Below, piece after piece: positions 9,085 through 17,734 of a stretch of DNA of 64,000 nt (within the stretch, counting starts at the first letter, position 1; every line of letters begins with the position of its first letter). The stretch spans positions 124,001 to 188,000 of the forward strand of contig NZ_JAIZDP010000003.1 of the NCBI RefSeq assembly GCF_021554725.1, given 5' to 3'. The position numbers were made by a program, and so were the translations under genes. The notes beneath the pieces are model-generated. The model ran no database searches and was not told where the DNA came from. It saw only the letters and a program-made list of their open reading frames with translations. This stretch comes from Sinomonas notoginsengisoli. GTDB taxonomy: Bacteria; Actinomycetota; Actinomycetes; Actinomycetales; Micrococcaceae.

Positions 9085-9510
9085 ATGCGCTTCCTGCTGC
9101 ACGTCATCGTCAGCGCGCTCGCCCTCTGGGTGGCCGCGTGGATCCTCCCCGGCATGGATATCACGACGTCCACTACCCCCGGCGTGGCCGCGAACGCCGG
9201 CGGCGCCGATGCCAGCGGGACAGCGGGCCTCGTGGTGGCCTACCTGTTCATCGGACTCATCTTCGGCCTCGTTAACGCGGTGGTGCGGCCGATTGTGAGC
9301 GTGCTGTCGCTGCCGATCACATGCCTCACCCTCGGGCTGTTCGCCCTTGTGATCAACGCCGCGATGCTTGGGCTGACGGCCTGGATCTCCAGCTACACCC
9401 CCGTCCATCTGACTCTCGACTCGTTCGTGACGGCCGTGCTCGGGGCGATCATCGTCTCGATCGTCTCGGCGCTGACGGGCTGGGCTGTGGGCCTGAGGAA
9501 GAAGAGCTAG
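9085..9510 (+). CDS. Phage-holin-family 4-TM membrane protein
   Basis: This is a 141-residue protein with four hydrophobic segments, starting MRFLLHVIVSALALWVAAWILPGM and containing FGLVNAVVRPIVSVLSLPITCLTLGLFALVINAAMLGL, the signature of the mycobacterial-type 4-TMS holin family (superfamily IV). Members are common single chromosomal genes and are not proof of a prophage. The function is unknown. A periplasmic loop of about 25 residues (TTSTTPGVAANAGGADASG) is inserted between TM1 and TM2. Its 3' end overlaps the hydrolase gene on the other strand by 62 nt. Confidence 0.85.
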   Translation: MRFLLHVIVSALALWVAAWILPGMDITTSTTPGVAANAGGADASGTAGLVVAYLFIGLIFGLVNAVVRPIVSVLSLPITCLTLGLFALVINAAMLGLTAWISSYTPVHLTLDSFVTAVLGAIIVSIVSALTGWAVGLRKKS

Positions 9511-10828
9511 AGGCCGCGGCCGGGGTCGCCGTGTCCGTGCCGGTGTAGACGAACCGTTCGCGACGGGGGACACCGACGGGTCCAGGGGCAGCACCCACGA
9601 TCCCCGTTCCGACGATGGCGCCGAGGACCTCGGCGTAGCCCCGAACCGACGGGTTCGTCGACCCGTCCAGCGCGCGTGCGTCGGCGGCATACGCGTCCAG
9701 GTCATGGGCATCGACTACCGCTTTGAGGAGTCCCCCTGCCCGGATGTCGGAGTGTGAAGGAGTTTGGACGTCGACGACGTTCGGACGCGGAACGGGCGGG
9801 AGGCCGGAAAGCCCCGGCACGACATCGTCCCGGTTGGCGATGCTGAGGACGGCTACCTCCTCGGGCACGCGGAACGCCGTCGGCACCCCGCCGAGCACCG
9901 TCACCGCCGCCACGGGGTAGCGCGCCCGGAAGTCCGGGTCCTCGAGGAGGCCGAAGACGTGCAGGGAGCCCTGACTGTGCGCGTTGAAGACGATCGCGTC
10001 CCCGGTGCGGACCTGCTGATCGGCCAGTGCCCGGGCGATGAGCTGGCGCACGTGGCTGTCTCGCCCCGCCATCGCATCGAGGTTCCCCTCGGTGTCGAAG
10101 ACGCCGCCGGAGGGATCGTCCAGCGACCAGGTCTGTGTGCCGGGCACGGTCACCATCACTGCTGTCGAGCCGTCCGTGCGCGGGATCCGCTCCACGAGGA
10201 TCGACGACGGCGTGCGCTGTGCCTGCTGGAGGCTCCGCCCCGCATACGCGAAGGTCGAGGCGTCCTCCGCGCCGGCCGAAATCTGTGCTCGGATGATGCT
10301 GATCGGATCCTTCGCTCGCCCAGCAGGGACCCAGGGGACGAGTGGTGGCACTGTGGACCCCTCCGCCAGGATCGACCGGAGGAGTTGGGCACCGCCGCGC
10401 GCGGGAGTATCCCCCTCGATCCGCCACAGACCGGGCGGTACCAGGCCCCAGACGAGACCGCGCATGGCCAGCTGGCGGCCGCCAGCCTCGCCCGCGGTCA
10501 TCGCCTCCGCCGCCCGGTAGCTGCCGACGGCCACGGCCACGCCCCGGGCAGCTGCCGCGGCGTCAAGCGCCAGATGCCCCGTAGAAGCGACGAGCTCCGC
10601 CGCCTCGGCATCGAACGACCTGACACCAGGGCTCGCTGCGCATGCACCCCGCCAAACGGCGGCACGCGCCGCCTCGAGGTGGCTCGGCACCGCTTCGGCG
10701 AGCGACGCGGCAGCTGTGAGTGCCCCGAGAGCCGTGTCGAGGGCCTCGAGGTTCACACGGAATGCGGTCCCGCCCGTGACGACGAACGCCGCGGCATCCC
10801 GCTCCCCACCGTGCGGGTCGGGTTTCAT
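9449..10828 (-). CDS. Alpha/beta-hydrolase-like protein with WXG-like N-terminal helical domain
   Basis: The protein has 459 residues. Residues about 15-130 are Ala-rich helices with WRGACAAS, resembling the helical hairpin of WXG100/LXG proteins. From about 210 a hydrolase core follows, with a nucleophile motif in FNAHSQGSLHVFG (AHSQGS, a variant of GxSxG), an Asp in ANRDDVVPG and a His in TPSHSDI, a plausible catalytic triad order. The last about 30 residues are a Ser/Pro/Arg-rich tail. The ATG overlaps the stop of the WXG100-like gene by 4 nt, so the two are coupled. There is no signal peptide. It could be a type VII-exported hydrolase or esterase. No ESX secretion gene lies in the window, so export is inference. 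Confidence 0.65.
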   Translation of the reverse strand: MKPDPHGGERDAAAFVVTGGTAFRVNLEALDTALGALTAAASLAEAVPSHLEAARAAVWRGACAASPGVRSFDAEAAELVASTGHLALDAAAAARGVAVAVGSYRAAEAMTAGEAGGRQLAMRGLVWGLVPPGLWRIEGDTPARGGAQLLRSILAEGSTVPPLVPWVPAGRAKDPISIIRAQISAGAEDASTFAYAGRSLQQAQRTPSSILVERIPRTDGSTAVMVTVPGTQTWSLDDPSGGVFDTEGNLDAMAGRDSHVRQLIARALADQQVRTGDAIVFNAHSQGSLHVFGLLEDPDFRARYPVAAVTVLGGVPTAFRVPEEVAVLSIANRDDVVPGLSGLPPVPRPNVVDVQTPSHSDIRAGGLLKAVVDAHDLDAYAADARALDGSTNPSVRGYAEVLGAIVGTGIVGAAPGPVGVPRRERFVYTGTDTATPAAASSSSSSGPQPSPSAPRRSRR

Positions 10829-11322
10829 GGGCAGACTCGTCCCTCGCGGGGACCGAGGCCCTGGGTGAACGCGGGCTGAGGCTGCACGGAGAGGCGCAGT
10901 GCGGGCGTGCGGGAGGGGAGCGGCACGAGCGGACCCGTGCGCCCCTCCGCCACCAGCGACTGCGGGCTGGCCGCACCGCTCGGAGCTCGCGAGGCGATGG
11001 GCACCCGGGGGCACGCGGAAACCTCGGACTGCAGGGCCGCGATCATGAGGGCGAGGGCCGCCAGGCCCGCCGCGACGGTGGCCATCCGCGCCGCGAGGCA
11101 AGCCGTCGATGTCCTGAACGCCGCGGCGGCAGGACCGGACCATTCGGCGTCCTCCGCGCGTGCCACGAAGGCCCGGGCGTCCTCGACGGCCTCCTGCGCC
11201 TTCGCGAGCCCGGCCGCGGCCGCGTGCAGCTCTGTCTCGTCATGGCCGCATGCAGGGTCGAACCCAGACGAGCTCCCTGTGCCGATGACGTACTTGTCGG
11301 CGTCGCGCATCGATCCGGTCAT
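10825..11322 (-). CDS. WXG100-like small helical protein with C-terminal extension
   Basis: This 165-residue protein has two Ala-rich helices joined by EDAEWSGPAAAAFRTSTACLAARM, which fits the W-x-G turn of the ESAT-6/WXG100 superfamily. Canonical members have about 100 residues; this one has a Pro/Ser-rich extension of about 60 residues ending GLGPREGRVCP. A GGGAGGGG ribosome-binding site precedes the ATG. It overlaps the downstream hydrolase by 4 nt, suggesting stoichiometric synthesis, as for a WXG partner and its cargo. I cannot assign a function; a helical chaperone or targeting factor for the hydrolase is the working idea. Confidence 0.55.
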   Translation of the reverse strand: MTGSMRDADKYVIGTGSSSGFDPACGHDETELHAAAAGLAKAQEAVEDARAFVARAEDAEWSGPAAAAFRTSTACLAARMATVAAGLAALALMIAALQSEVSACPRVPIASRAPSGAASPQSLVAEGRTGPLVPLPSRTPALRLSVQPQPAFTQGLGPREGRVCP

Positions 11323-11526
11323 GGTTCCCCTCCCCAGCCCTGCCGGGCTCGTTCAGCCCGGCCATGCCACGACGCTAGGCGGCCTTCGGCACCCATGGTT
11401 GGCCTGCGGCGTCGTATGTGGACTGCACGCCCGAACGGATACCTGTGGAGGACAAGTGACGCCTCGTCCCGGGGCAGCACAACCGTCCCCGAAAGCCACC
11501 GGAAAGGGCGTGGAAGAATGGAGGCC

Positions 11527-12969
11527 ATGGCTGATTCCCCCTCGCGCATCCCGTCCGGACGTCTCTCCCTGGCCGCTGCCGGCGAGACAGCCGCCAGGCC
11601 CATCGCCCTCGGACCGCTCGACGGCCGCTACCGCCCCGCCGTCGCGCCCCTCGTGGACTACCTGTCCGAGGCCGCGCTCAACCGCGATCGCGTGGCCGTC
11701 GAGGTCGAGTGGCTCATCCACCTCACGCGCAACTCCGTGCTCCCGGGCGCCGGACCCCTCAGCGCCGAGCAGGAGGAGGGGTTGCGGAAGATCGTCACCG
11801 AGTTCGACACCGCCTCGGTCGCCGAGCTCGCCGAGATCGAGGCCGTCACGGTCCACGACGTCAAGGCGGTCGAGTACTACATCGGCCGTCGCCTTGAGCC
11901 TCTGGGCATCAAGCACCTGACCCCGATGGTGCATTTCGGCTGCACATCGGAGGACGTCAACAACCTCTCCTACGCGCTCGGGATCAAGGGCGCCGTGGAG
12001 GACGTCTGGCTGCCCGCAGCCCGAGCGCTCGTGGGGCAGATCGCGGACATGGCGCGGGCCAGCCGGGACGTTCCGATGCTCTCGCGCACCCACGGCCAGC
12101 CGGCCACCCCGACCTCGCTCGGGAAGGAACTCGCCGTGGCGGCGCACCGCCTGGGCCGCCAGCTCGCCAGGATTGCCCGCACCCAGTACCTCGGCAAGAT
12201 CAACGGCGCCACTGGCACCTACGCGGCCCACTACGCGTCGGTGCCGAGCGCGGACTGGCAGGAAGTCTCCGAGTCCTTCGTCGAGGGCCTGGGCCTGACG
12301 TGGAACCCGTTGACCACGCAGATCGAAAGCCACGACTGGCAGGCCGAGCTCTACGCGGACATGGCGCGCTTCAACCGAATCCTGCACAACGTGTGCACGG
12401 ACGTCTGGAGCTACATCTCGATCGGCTACTTCCGGCAGATTCCTGTGGCTGGCGCGACGGGCTCCTCGACCATGCCGCACAAGGTGAACCCGATCCGCTT
12501 CGAGAACGCCGAGGCAAACCTTGAGGTCTCCTGCTCCCTCCTCGACACACTCGGCGCTACGCTCGTGACGTCACGCTGGCAGCGGGACCTCACCGATTCC
12601 TCGTCGCAGCGCAACATCGGAGTCGCGTTCGGCCACTCGCTGCTCGCGGTCTCCAACGTGGCCCGCGGCCTCAAGGGCCTCGACGTGGCCGAGGAGGTGC
12701 TAGCCGAGGACCTCGACACGAACTGGGAAGTCCTGGCCGAGGCGATCCAGATGGTCATGCGCGCGGAAGCGATCGCGGGCGTGCCGAACATGGACAACCC
12801 CTACGAGCGCCTCAAGGACCTCACGCGCGGGCAGCGGGTCGATGCGGCCCGGATGAAGGAGTTCGTCTCCGAGCTCGGCCTTTCCTCCGAGGCCGAGTCG
12901 CGCCTTCTGGCCCTCACCCCGGCCACGTACAACGGCATCGCCGGCAAGCTCGTCGACCACCTCAGCTGA
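11527..12969 (+). CDS. purB: Adenylosuccinate lyase
   Basis: The protein has 480 residues. It is identified by ALGPLDGRYRPAVAPLVDYLSEAALNRDRVAVEVEWL at the N terminus, the TEFDTASVAELAEIEAVTVHDVKAVEYYIGRRL block, the catalytic His in SRTHGQPATPTSLGKELA, and the fumarase/aspartase signature GSSTMPHKVNPIRFENAEANL. It cleaves SAICAR and adenylosuccinate in purine synthesis. An in-frame ATG at 11518, preceded by GGAAAGGG, would add three residues (MEA), so either start is possible. It is transcribed alone, diverging from the WXG100-like gene. Confidence 0.95.
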   Translation: MADSPSRIPSGRLSLAAAGETAARPIALGPLDGRYRPAVAPLVDYLSEAALNRDRVAVEVEWLIHLTRNSVLPGAGPLSAEQEEGLRKIVTEFDTASVAELAEIEAVTVHDVKAVEYYIGRRLEPLGIKHLTPMVHFGCTSEDVNNLSYALGIKGAVEDVWLPAARALVGQIADMARASRDVPMLSRTHGQPATPTSLGKELAVAAHRLGRQLARIARTQYLGKINGATGTYAAHYASVPSADWQEVSESFVEGLGLTWNPLTTQIESHDWQAELYADMARFNRILHNVCTDVWSYISIGYFRQIPVAGATGSSTMPHKVNPIRFENAEANLEVSCSLLDTLGATLVTSRWQRDLTDSSSQRNIGVAFGHSLLAVSNVARGLKGLDVAEEVLAEDLDTNWEVLAEAIQMVMRAEAIAGVPNMDNPYERLKDLTRGQRVDAARMKEFVSELGLSSEAESRLLALTPATYNGIAGKLVDHLS

Positions 12970-13081
12970 GCGGCTCCCCCTTTCGGGGCGGCTGGCTCCA
13001 GGTGACAACGTTGCGGCACGGTGTTCCAATGGATGCGGGAGTGGAACCTTGGCCCAGCAATGGACCGCGCAGGAGTCTGTC

Positions 13082-13870
13082 ATGAGCATCGAACCCGAGC
13101 TCCACCTCGATACCGCTGATCTTGAGGCCCGCGTCAAGGGGATCTACGAGCAAGTCGCAGACAACCCCTCCCAGGAGTTCCATTTCGAGACGGGGCGCGC
13201 CCTTGCGGAACGCCTCGGCTACCCACCTTGGGACCTGGACCAGATCCCGTCCGCGGCGGTCGACTCGTTCGCGGGCGTCGGGTACTTCCACGATCTCGCG
13301 GCGCTCAAGCCAGGCGAGCGCGTCCTGGATTTGGGCAGCGGCTCGGGGACGGACAGCTTCCTGTCGTCGATTTCCGTGGGCGCCCGCGGTTCCGTGATCG
13401 GCATCGACATGACGGCGGCGCAGCTCGCCAAGGCGCGCAGACTGGCGGCGGAGGCGGGGAACCTCTTCGACAACATCGACTTCCGTGAGGGCCGCATCGA
13501 ATCGCCGGCGGTCGAGGCGGGTTCCATGGACTGCGTCATCTCGAACGGCGTCATCAACCTCGCTCCGGATAAGGACATCGTGTTCGCCGCCGCAGCGGAT
13601 GCCCTCCGGCGAGGCGGCCGGCTCGTCTTATCCGATATCGTGACGCGGTCCCAGATGCCCGAGACCGTCACGTGCGACGCCTCACTGTGGGCCGCCTGCA
13701 TCGGCGGGGCGATGCGAGTCGAATCATTGATGACATCCCTAGACGCCGCCGGGTTCCTCGTGGATACGACGCGCGCCAACGACGACTACCGGTTCCTCTC
13801 GCGCCGCGCGCGGAAGGCCACCGACAAGTATGGGGTGACGAGCCTCAGCGTGCTGTGCCACAAGGCCTAG
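13082..13870 (+). CDS. Class I SAM-dependent methyltransferase (ArsM-like group)
   Basis: This is a 262-residue methyltransferase with the SAM motif VLDLGSGSGTDSFL, an acidic post-II motif VIGIDMTAAQL and NGVINLAPDKDIVFAAAADALRRGGRLVLSDIV. The arrangement, including the later CDASLWAACIGGAM block, resembles the arsenite methyltransferase/UbiE-like group, but the full set of paired arsenite-binding cysteines is not evident, so the substrate is left open. The ATG at 13082 has AGGAG six bases upstream; an upstream TTG at 13049 in frame has no comparable signal. No ars genes adjoin it. Confidence 0.75.
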   Translation: MSIEPELHLDTADLEARVKGIYEQVADNPSQEFHFETGRALAERLGYPPWDLDQIPSAAVDSFAGVGYFHDLAALKPGERVLDLGSGSGTDSFLSSISVGARGSVIGIDMTAAQLAKARRLAAEAGNLFDNIDFREGRIESPAVEAGSMDCVISNGVINLAPDKDIVFAAAADALRRGGRLVLSDIVTRSQMPETVTCDASLWAACIGGAMRVESLMTSLDAAGFLVDTTRANDDYRFLSRRARKATDKYGVTSLSVLCHKA

Positions 13871-13979
13871 GCGTACCCGGCCATCAGGTCGTCCAGGCGC
13901 AGCAGCCTAGCCAGGTACAACCACATCACGCTTGCCCATGCGCCCGCAGACCCGGCCCAGCGCGGTTTAGCAACACGCC

Positions 13980-15065
13980 CTAGTCCTGCCGGGCGCCGTG
14001 CCCGGTGCGTCCGGCTCCGTGACGCAGTTCTCGGGCATGCTGGAGGTCCTTCTCCTTTGCCTTCCGCTTCTTCTCCGACCCGACGGTGGCCCGCGGCGGA
14101 AGCTGGATCATCTCCTCCGCCCCGATGCCGGCCTGGAGTTCGCGGCCGCGCTCGGTCTCGGCGTCGAACTCGGCGCCGAAGAGCAGCGACATATTCACAA
14201 TCCAGAGCCACAGCAGCAGGATCACGACGCCGCCGAGCGCGCCGTAGGTCTTGTTGTAGTGGCCGAAGTTGCCCACGTAGAAGCCGAAGCCGACGGTTGC
14301 CACAGCCAGCACTACGATCGCGATAATGGACCCCATGCTGATCCAGCGGAACTTCGGCTGCTTCACGTTCGGAGTGAAGTAGTACAGCAGCGCGATGAGG
14401 ACGATGATGAGGATCAGCGCCACAGGCCACTTCGCGAGGTCCCAGACAAGCACCGTGGCCCCTCCAAGCCCGATCGTGCTTCCGACCGCCTCGGCCACGG
14501 GCCCGCTCAGCACGAGCATGGCGGAGATGATGGCGACGATGACCACGGCCCCGACCGTGAGCGCGAGCATGGTGCCGCGCAGCCGGACGAAGCCACGCCC
14601 CTCCTCCACCTCGTAGATCCGGTTCATGGCGCGTCCGAACGCGCCCACGTAGCCGGAGGCCGACCACAGGGCGCCGAGGACGCCGCCAATGAGTGCGAGG
14701 CCCGCCGCTGGGCTGTTCACGAGTTCCTCCACGGGCCCTCGCACCGCCTCCGCCGAGGACCCGGGGGCCACCGACTGCAGGATGTCCAACATCCCGCTCG
14801 CCGTCTTCTCCGCCTGGCCGAAGAGCCCCAGCAGGGAGACGAGGGCGAGGAGCGCGGGGAAGAGCGAGAGGACAGCGTAGTACGTGAGGGAGGCGGCTAG
14901 GTCGGCGCAGTTGTCGTTGCCGAACTCCCGGAGCGTCTTGCCGCCGATGTACTTCCAGGAATGCTTCTTGATGTCACGGACACGGCCTGGTTTGCGTGAA
15001 TCGTCCGGTGGAACCGCTGTGTCAGCCTTGCGCTCGGTCGATGTTTCGCTGGTCTGTTCTCCCAT
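13980..15065 (-). CDS. YihY/virulence factor BrkB family membrane protein
   Basis: This 361-residue protein has six membrane segments. The family core is easily seen: DNCADLAASLTYYAVLSLFPALLALVSLLGLFG, GGVLGALWSASGYVGAFGRAMNRIYEVEEGRGFVRLR and YYFTPNVKQPKFRWISMGSIIAIVVLAVATVGFGFYVGNFGHYNKTYGALGGVVILLLWLWI. The charged C-terminal tail of about 60 residues is cytoplasmic. The family was once called ribonuclease BN, which is no longer accepted; its role in the envelope is unknown. The frame continues upstream through the tRNA gene to 15221, but that part is not coding, and MGEQTSETS at 15065 is the start. Confidence 0.88.
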   Translation of the reverse strand: MGEQTSETSTERKADTAVPPDDSRKPGRVRDIKKHSWKYIGGKTLREFGNDNCADLAASLTYYAVLSLFPALLALVSLLGLFGQAEKTASGMLDILQSVAPGSSAEAVRGPVEELVNSPAAGLALIGGVLGALWSASGYVGAFGRAMNRIYEVEEGRGFVRLRGTMLALTVGAVVIVAIISAMLVLSGPVAEAVGSTIGLGGATVLVWDLAKWPVALILIIVLIALLYYFTPNVKQPKFRWISMGSIIAIVVLAVATVGFGFYVGNFGHYNKTYGALGGVVILLLWLWIVNMSLLFGAEFDAETERGRELQAGIGAEEMIQLPPRATVGSEKKRKAKEKDLQHARELRHGAGRTGHGARQD

Positions 15066-15147
15066 GCGCCGTTCATACCCACAACCCGGCGAGGGCAACC
15101 ACGCAATTCGCACCAGCGAACGCGCTGGTGTATAGTCGATGAAGCGC

Positions 15148-15224
15148 CGCGGGGTGGAGCAGTTCGGTAGCTCGCTGGGCTCATAACCCAGAGGTCGTAG
15201 GTTCAAATCCTGCCCCCGCAACCA
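15148..15224 (+). tRNA. Initiator tRNA-fMet (anticodon CAT)
   Basis: This is a 77-nt cloverleaf with an encoded CCA end. Three initiator features are visible: the unpaired C1-A72 at the top of the acceptor stem (CGCGGGG with CCCCGCA), three consecutive G-C pairs in the anticodon stem (GGG-CTCATAA-CCC), and the CAT anticodon at 15182-15184. The T-loop GGTTCAAATCC is standard. It is followed directly by a terminator hairpin. Confidence 0.97.
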
Positions 15225-15230
15225 CTCGAA

Positions 15231-15261
15231 GGCCCCCGATCCACATCGATCGGGGGCCTTT
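15231..15261 (+). terminator. Rho-independent terminator of tRNA-fMet
   Basis: A perfect 10-bp stem GGCCCCCGAT / ATCGGGGGCC (15231-15240 and 15249-15258) with an 8-nt loop is followed by TTT. It begins six bases after the tRNA CCA end and can also serve the convergent flavoprotein gene. Confidence 0.88.
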
Positions 15262-15282
15262 GCGGTGTGTCCTGCGGGCTCC

Positions 15283-16944
15283 TCAGGGGGCCGCCGCAGC
15301 CCGCCCCGCCGCCCGGCCCGAGAACAGGCATCCGCCGAGGAACGTCCCCTCGAGGGCGTTGTAGCCCATCATCCCGCCGCCGCCGAACCCGGAAGCCTCC
15401 CCCGCAGCGAACAGCCCAGGCACCACGTGGCCCGCAGGGGCCAGGCAGCGCCCCGACAGGTCCGTCTCGAGGCCGCCGAGCGTCTTGCGCGTCAGGACGT
15501 TCAGCCGCACTGCGATGAGCGGGCCGTGCTTCGGGTCCAGGATGCGGTGCGGCGCGGCGGTGCGGATGAGCCGGTCCCCGAGGTAGCGCCGGTGCGCGCG
15601 CAGGAACGTCACCTGCGCGTCCTTGCCGAAGGCGTTCTCGATCTCCGCGTCCCGCGCCTCGATCACGGCGCGCACGGCCGCCTCATCCAGCAGGCCCGGC
15701 TCCCCCACCCGGTTCATCCCCTCAACGAGCTCGGTGAAGGAGGACGCGACGACGAAGTCCTCCCCATGCTCTTTGAACGCCTCCACCGGCCCGGGTGCAC
15801 CGGGCCGCACCCGCGCGGCCAGGAGCCTCAGGTCCTTGCCCGTCAGGTCCGGATTCTGCTCGGAGCCGGAGAGCGCGAACTCCTTCTCGATGATGGACTG
15901 GGTCAGCACGAACCACGAGTAGTCGTACCCCGTCCCGCGGAGGTGCCTGAGCGTGGCGAGCGTGTCGAACCCAGGGAACAGCGGCGCGGGGAGCCGACGT
16001 CCCAGCGCGTCGAGCCACATCGACGAGGGCCCCGGCAGGATCCGTATGCCGTGATTCTCCCAGACCGGGTTCCAGTTGCGGATCCCCTCGGTGTAGTGCC
16101 ACATGCGGTCCGTATTGATCAAGCGCGCACCTGCCGCCTCCGCGATGCCGAGCATCCGGCCGTCCACGTGCGCGGGCACCCCTGCCACCATGGTCTGCGG
16201 CGGCGTCCCCATCCGCTCGGGCCACAGCTTCCGCACAAGCCCGAGATTGCCGCCCACCCCGCCGGAGGCGATCACGACGGCGCCAGCCTCCACCACGAAC
16301 TCCCCGGCGATTTCGCGGCTGCTCGCCCTGCCCCGTTCGACGGACGACGGCGCGAGGCGGGCTCCGCGCACGCCGGTCACCGCGCCGTCGTGCGTCACCA
16401 CCTCGTCCACCCGGTGCCGGTAAAGGAAGCGGATGCGCGCGGCGTCGGCGTGCGCTCGGGCACGACGGACGAACGGCGCGAGCAGGCCCGGCCCCGTCCC
16501 CCAGACCAGGTGGAAGCGCGGCAGCGAGTTGCCGTGCCCGTCCGCGCGCCCGTCGCCGCGCTCCGCCCAGCCGACGACAGGGAAGAACCGCACACCCATC
16601 CCGTGCAGCCATGCACGCTTCTCCCCGGCGGCGAAGTCGAGGTATGCCTCGGCCCACTGACGCGGCCAGTAGTCTTCCGGGCGGTCGAACTGCGCCGAGC
16701 CGAACCAGTCCTGGCGCGCGAGCGCCAACGAGTCCCGCACGCCCATGCGGCGCTGCTCGGGCGAGTCGACGAGGAACAGTCCGCCGAGGGACCAGTGCGC
16801 CTGGCCGCCGAGGGACTGCGCCGGCTCCTGGTCGAGGACCACCACCTCGCGCCCCGCGTCCGCGGCCTCGACCGCCGCGACGAGCCCCGCGAGGCCGGCC
16901 CCGACCACGCACACGTCCGCATGCACCATCTCATCTGCAGCCAT
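15283..16944 (-). CDS. FAD-binding dehydrogenase (fumarate reductase / 3-ketosteroid dehydrogenase-like)
   Basis: This 553-residue flavoprotein has the N-terminal Rossmann motif VCVVGAGLAGLVAAVEAADAGREVVVLDQE, a Gly-rich second FAD block SLGGQAHWSLGGLF, and the C-terminal FAD closing motif PGLFAAGEASGFGGGGMMGYNALEGTFLGGCLFSGRAAG. It belongs to the FAD_binding_2 family annotated as FAD-binding dehydrogenase; the substrate is unknown and steroid dehydrogenase genes are absent nearby. The start MAADEMVHADV is preferred over MGRKAG 21 nt upstream because an AAAGG-type site precedes it. It diverges from a methyltransferase gene with only 55 nt between starts. Confidence 0.8.
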   Translation of the reverse strand: MAADEMVHADVCVVGAGLAGLVAAVEAADAGREVVVLDQEPAQSLGGQAHWSLGGLFLVDSPEQRRMGVRDSLALARQDWFGSAQFDRPEDYWPRQWAEAYLDFAAGEKRAWLHGMGVRFFPVVGWAERGDGRADGHGNSLPRFHLVWGTGPGLLAPFVRRARAHADAARIRFLYRHRVDEVVTHDGAVTGVRGARLAPSSVERGRASSREIAGEFVVEAGAVVIASGGVGGNLGLVRKLWPERMGTPPQTMVAGVPAHVDGRMLGIAEAAGARLINTDRMWHYTEGIRNWNPVWENHGIRILPGPSSMWLDALGRRLPAPLFPGFDTLATLRHLRGTGYDYSWFVLTQSIIEKEFALSGSEQNPDLTGKDLRLLAARVRPGAPGPVEAFKEHGEDFVVASSFTELVEGMNRVGEPGLLDEAAVRAVIEARDAEIENAFGKDAQVTFLRAHRRYLGDRLIRTAAPHRILDPKHGPLIAVRLNVLTRKTLGGLETDLSGRCLAPAGHVVPGLFAAGEASGFGGGGMMGYNALEGTFLGGCLFSGRAAGRAAAAP

Positions 16945-16999
16945 GGACCCAGCCTTTCGGCCCATGCCAGAAGAGTCAACCGTGCCGCATACTGGCAGC

Positions 17000-17701
17000 A
17001 TGTCCTGCTGTGGCCCCTCCCGCCCGACCGGAGCCGATCCGAACGATCCGCGCCGTCGGCCTGACGCCTACAGCGCCGTGTTCAACTCGCGGTTCTCCAC
17101 CTCCGTGGCCCGGCGGTTCGAGCGGAAGGGACTGACCCCGATCGAGCGGCGCATTGTCGCCTTCGCCGAAGAGGCGCTCGGCGGGAGCCTCGCAGGAGCG
17201 AGCGTCCTCGAGGTGGGCGGTGGCGTCGGCGAAATCCAGATGGACATGCTCGCCCGCGGCGCCGGGCACGCGACGAATCTCGAGCTCTCGGACGGCTACG
17301 AGGCGGAGGCTGCCAGGCTCCTGAAGGAGGCCGGGCTGAGCGCCCGCGCCGACCGGCTCCTGGGCGTGGACCTCGCGGCGACCCCCGATGCCGTGAAGCC
17401 GGCCGACGTCGTCGTCCTCCACCGCGTGGTGTGCTGCTACCCCGACTACGAGCGCCTTCTCGGCGCGGCAGCCGCCAAGGCCCGCCGCGCGCTCGTGTTC
17501 AGCCACCCGCCGCGGAACGTGTTCACGCGCTCCGGAATTGCGGCCACCAATGCGTTCCTCGCGCTCGGCGGGCGCTCCTTCCGGGGGTTCGTGCACTCGC
17601 CCGCTGCGATGGTCAGCACGGTGCGGAAGGCGGGCCTGGAGCCGGTGCTCCAGCGCAAGGGCCGAGTGTGGTCCATCGTGGGGGCAGTGCGCCCGGCCTG
17701 A
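17000..17701 (+). CDS. Class I SAM-dependent methyltransferase
   Basis: The protein has 233 residues and begins MSCCGPSRPTG. The SAM-binding motif is SVLEVGGGVGEIQMDML (about residues 70-86), followed by an acidic turn LELSDGYEAEAARLL and ADVVVLHRVVCCYPDYERLLGAAAAKARRALVFSHPP. It resembles the methyltransferase-domain proteins related to Mg-protoporphyrin O-methyltransferase, but pigment genes are absent, so no substrate is proposed. The CysCys at residues 3-4 is unusual. It is followed 33 nt later by the class V aminotransferase on the same strand. Confidence 0.75.
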   Translation: MSCCGPSRPTGADPNDPRRRPDAYSAVFNSRFSTSVARRFERKGLTPIERRIVAFAEEALGGSLAGASVLEVGGGVGEIQMDMLARGAGHATNLELSDGYEAEAARLLKEAGLSARADRLLGVDLAATPDAVKPADVVVLHRVVCCYPDYERLLGAAAAKARRALVFSHPPRNVFTRSGIAATNAFLALGGRSFRGFVHSPAAMVSTVRKAGLEPVLQRKGRVWSIVGAVRPA

Positions 17702-17734
17702 AGTTTCCGCGCACGGCGCGGGTAGGGTTGGGCC

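Noticed and set aside
9085-9510. Prophage hypothesis from the holin-family protein
   Set aside because: No integrase, terminase, capsid or lysin gene lies nearby; this holin family is a normal chromosomal gene in actinobacteria.
12971-12992. Hairpin behind purB (CCCC-TTTC-GGGG)
   Set aside because: Only a 4-bp perfect stem and no T tract; too weak to call a terminator.
13871-13979. Minus-strand peptide ending MWLYLARLLRLDDLMAGYA behind the YihY gene
   Set aside because: It is only open by continuing another frame of the YihY gene, with no start or ribosome-binding site of its own.
15066-15221. N-terminal extension of the YihY protein reading back through the tRNA-fMet gene
   Set aside because: The extension is the antisense of the tRNA and has no similarity to the family, whose start fits ATG 15065.
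15265-17064. 599-codon plus-strand frame opposite the FAD dehydrogenase
   Set aside because: Antisense frame of a clear flavoprotein, low-complexity Arg/His/Pro composition and no ribosome-binding site.
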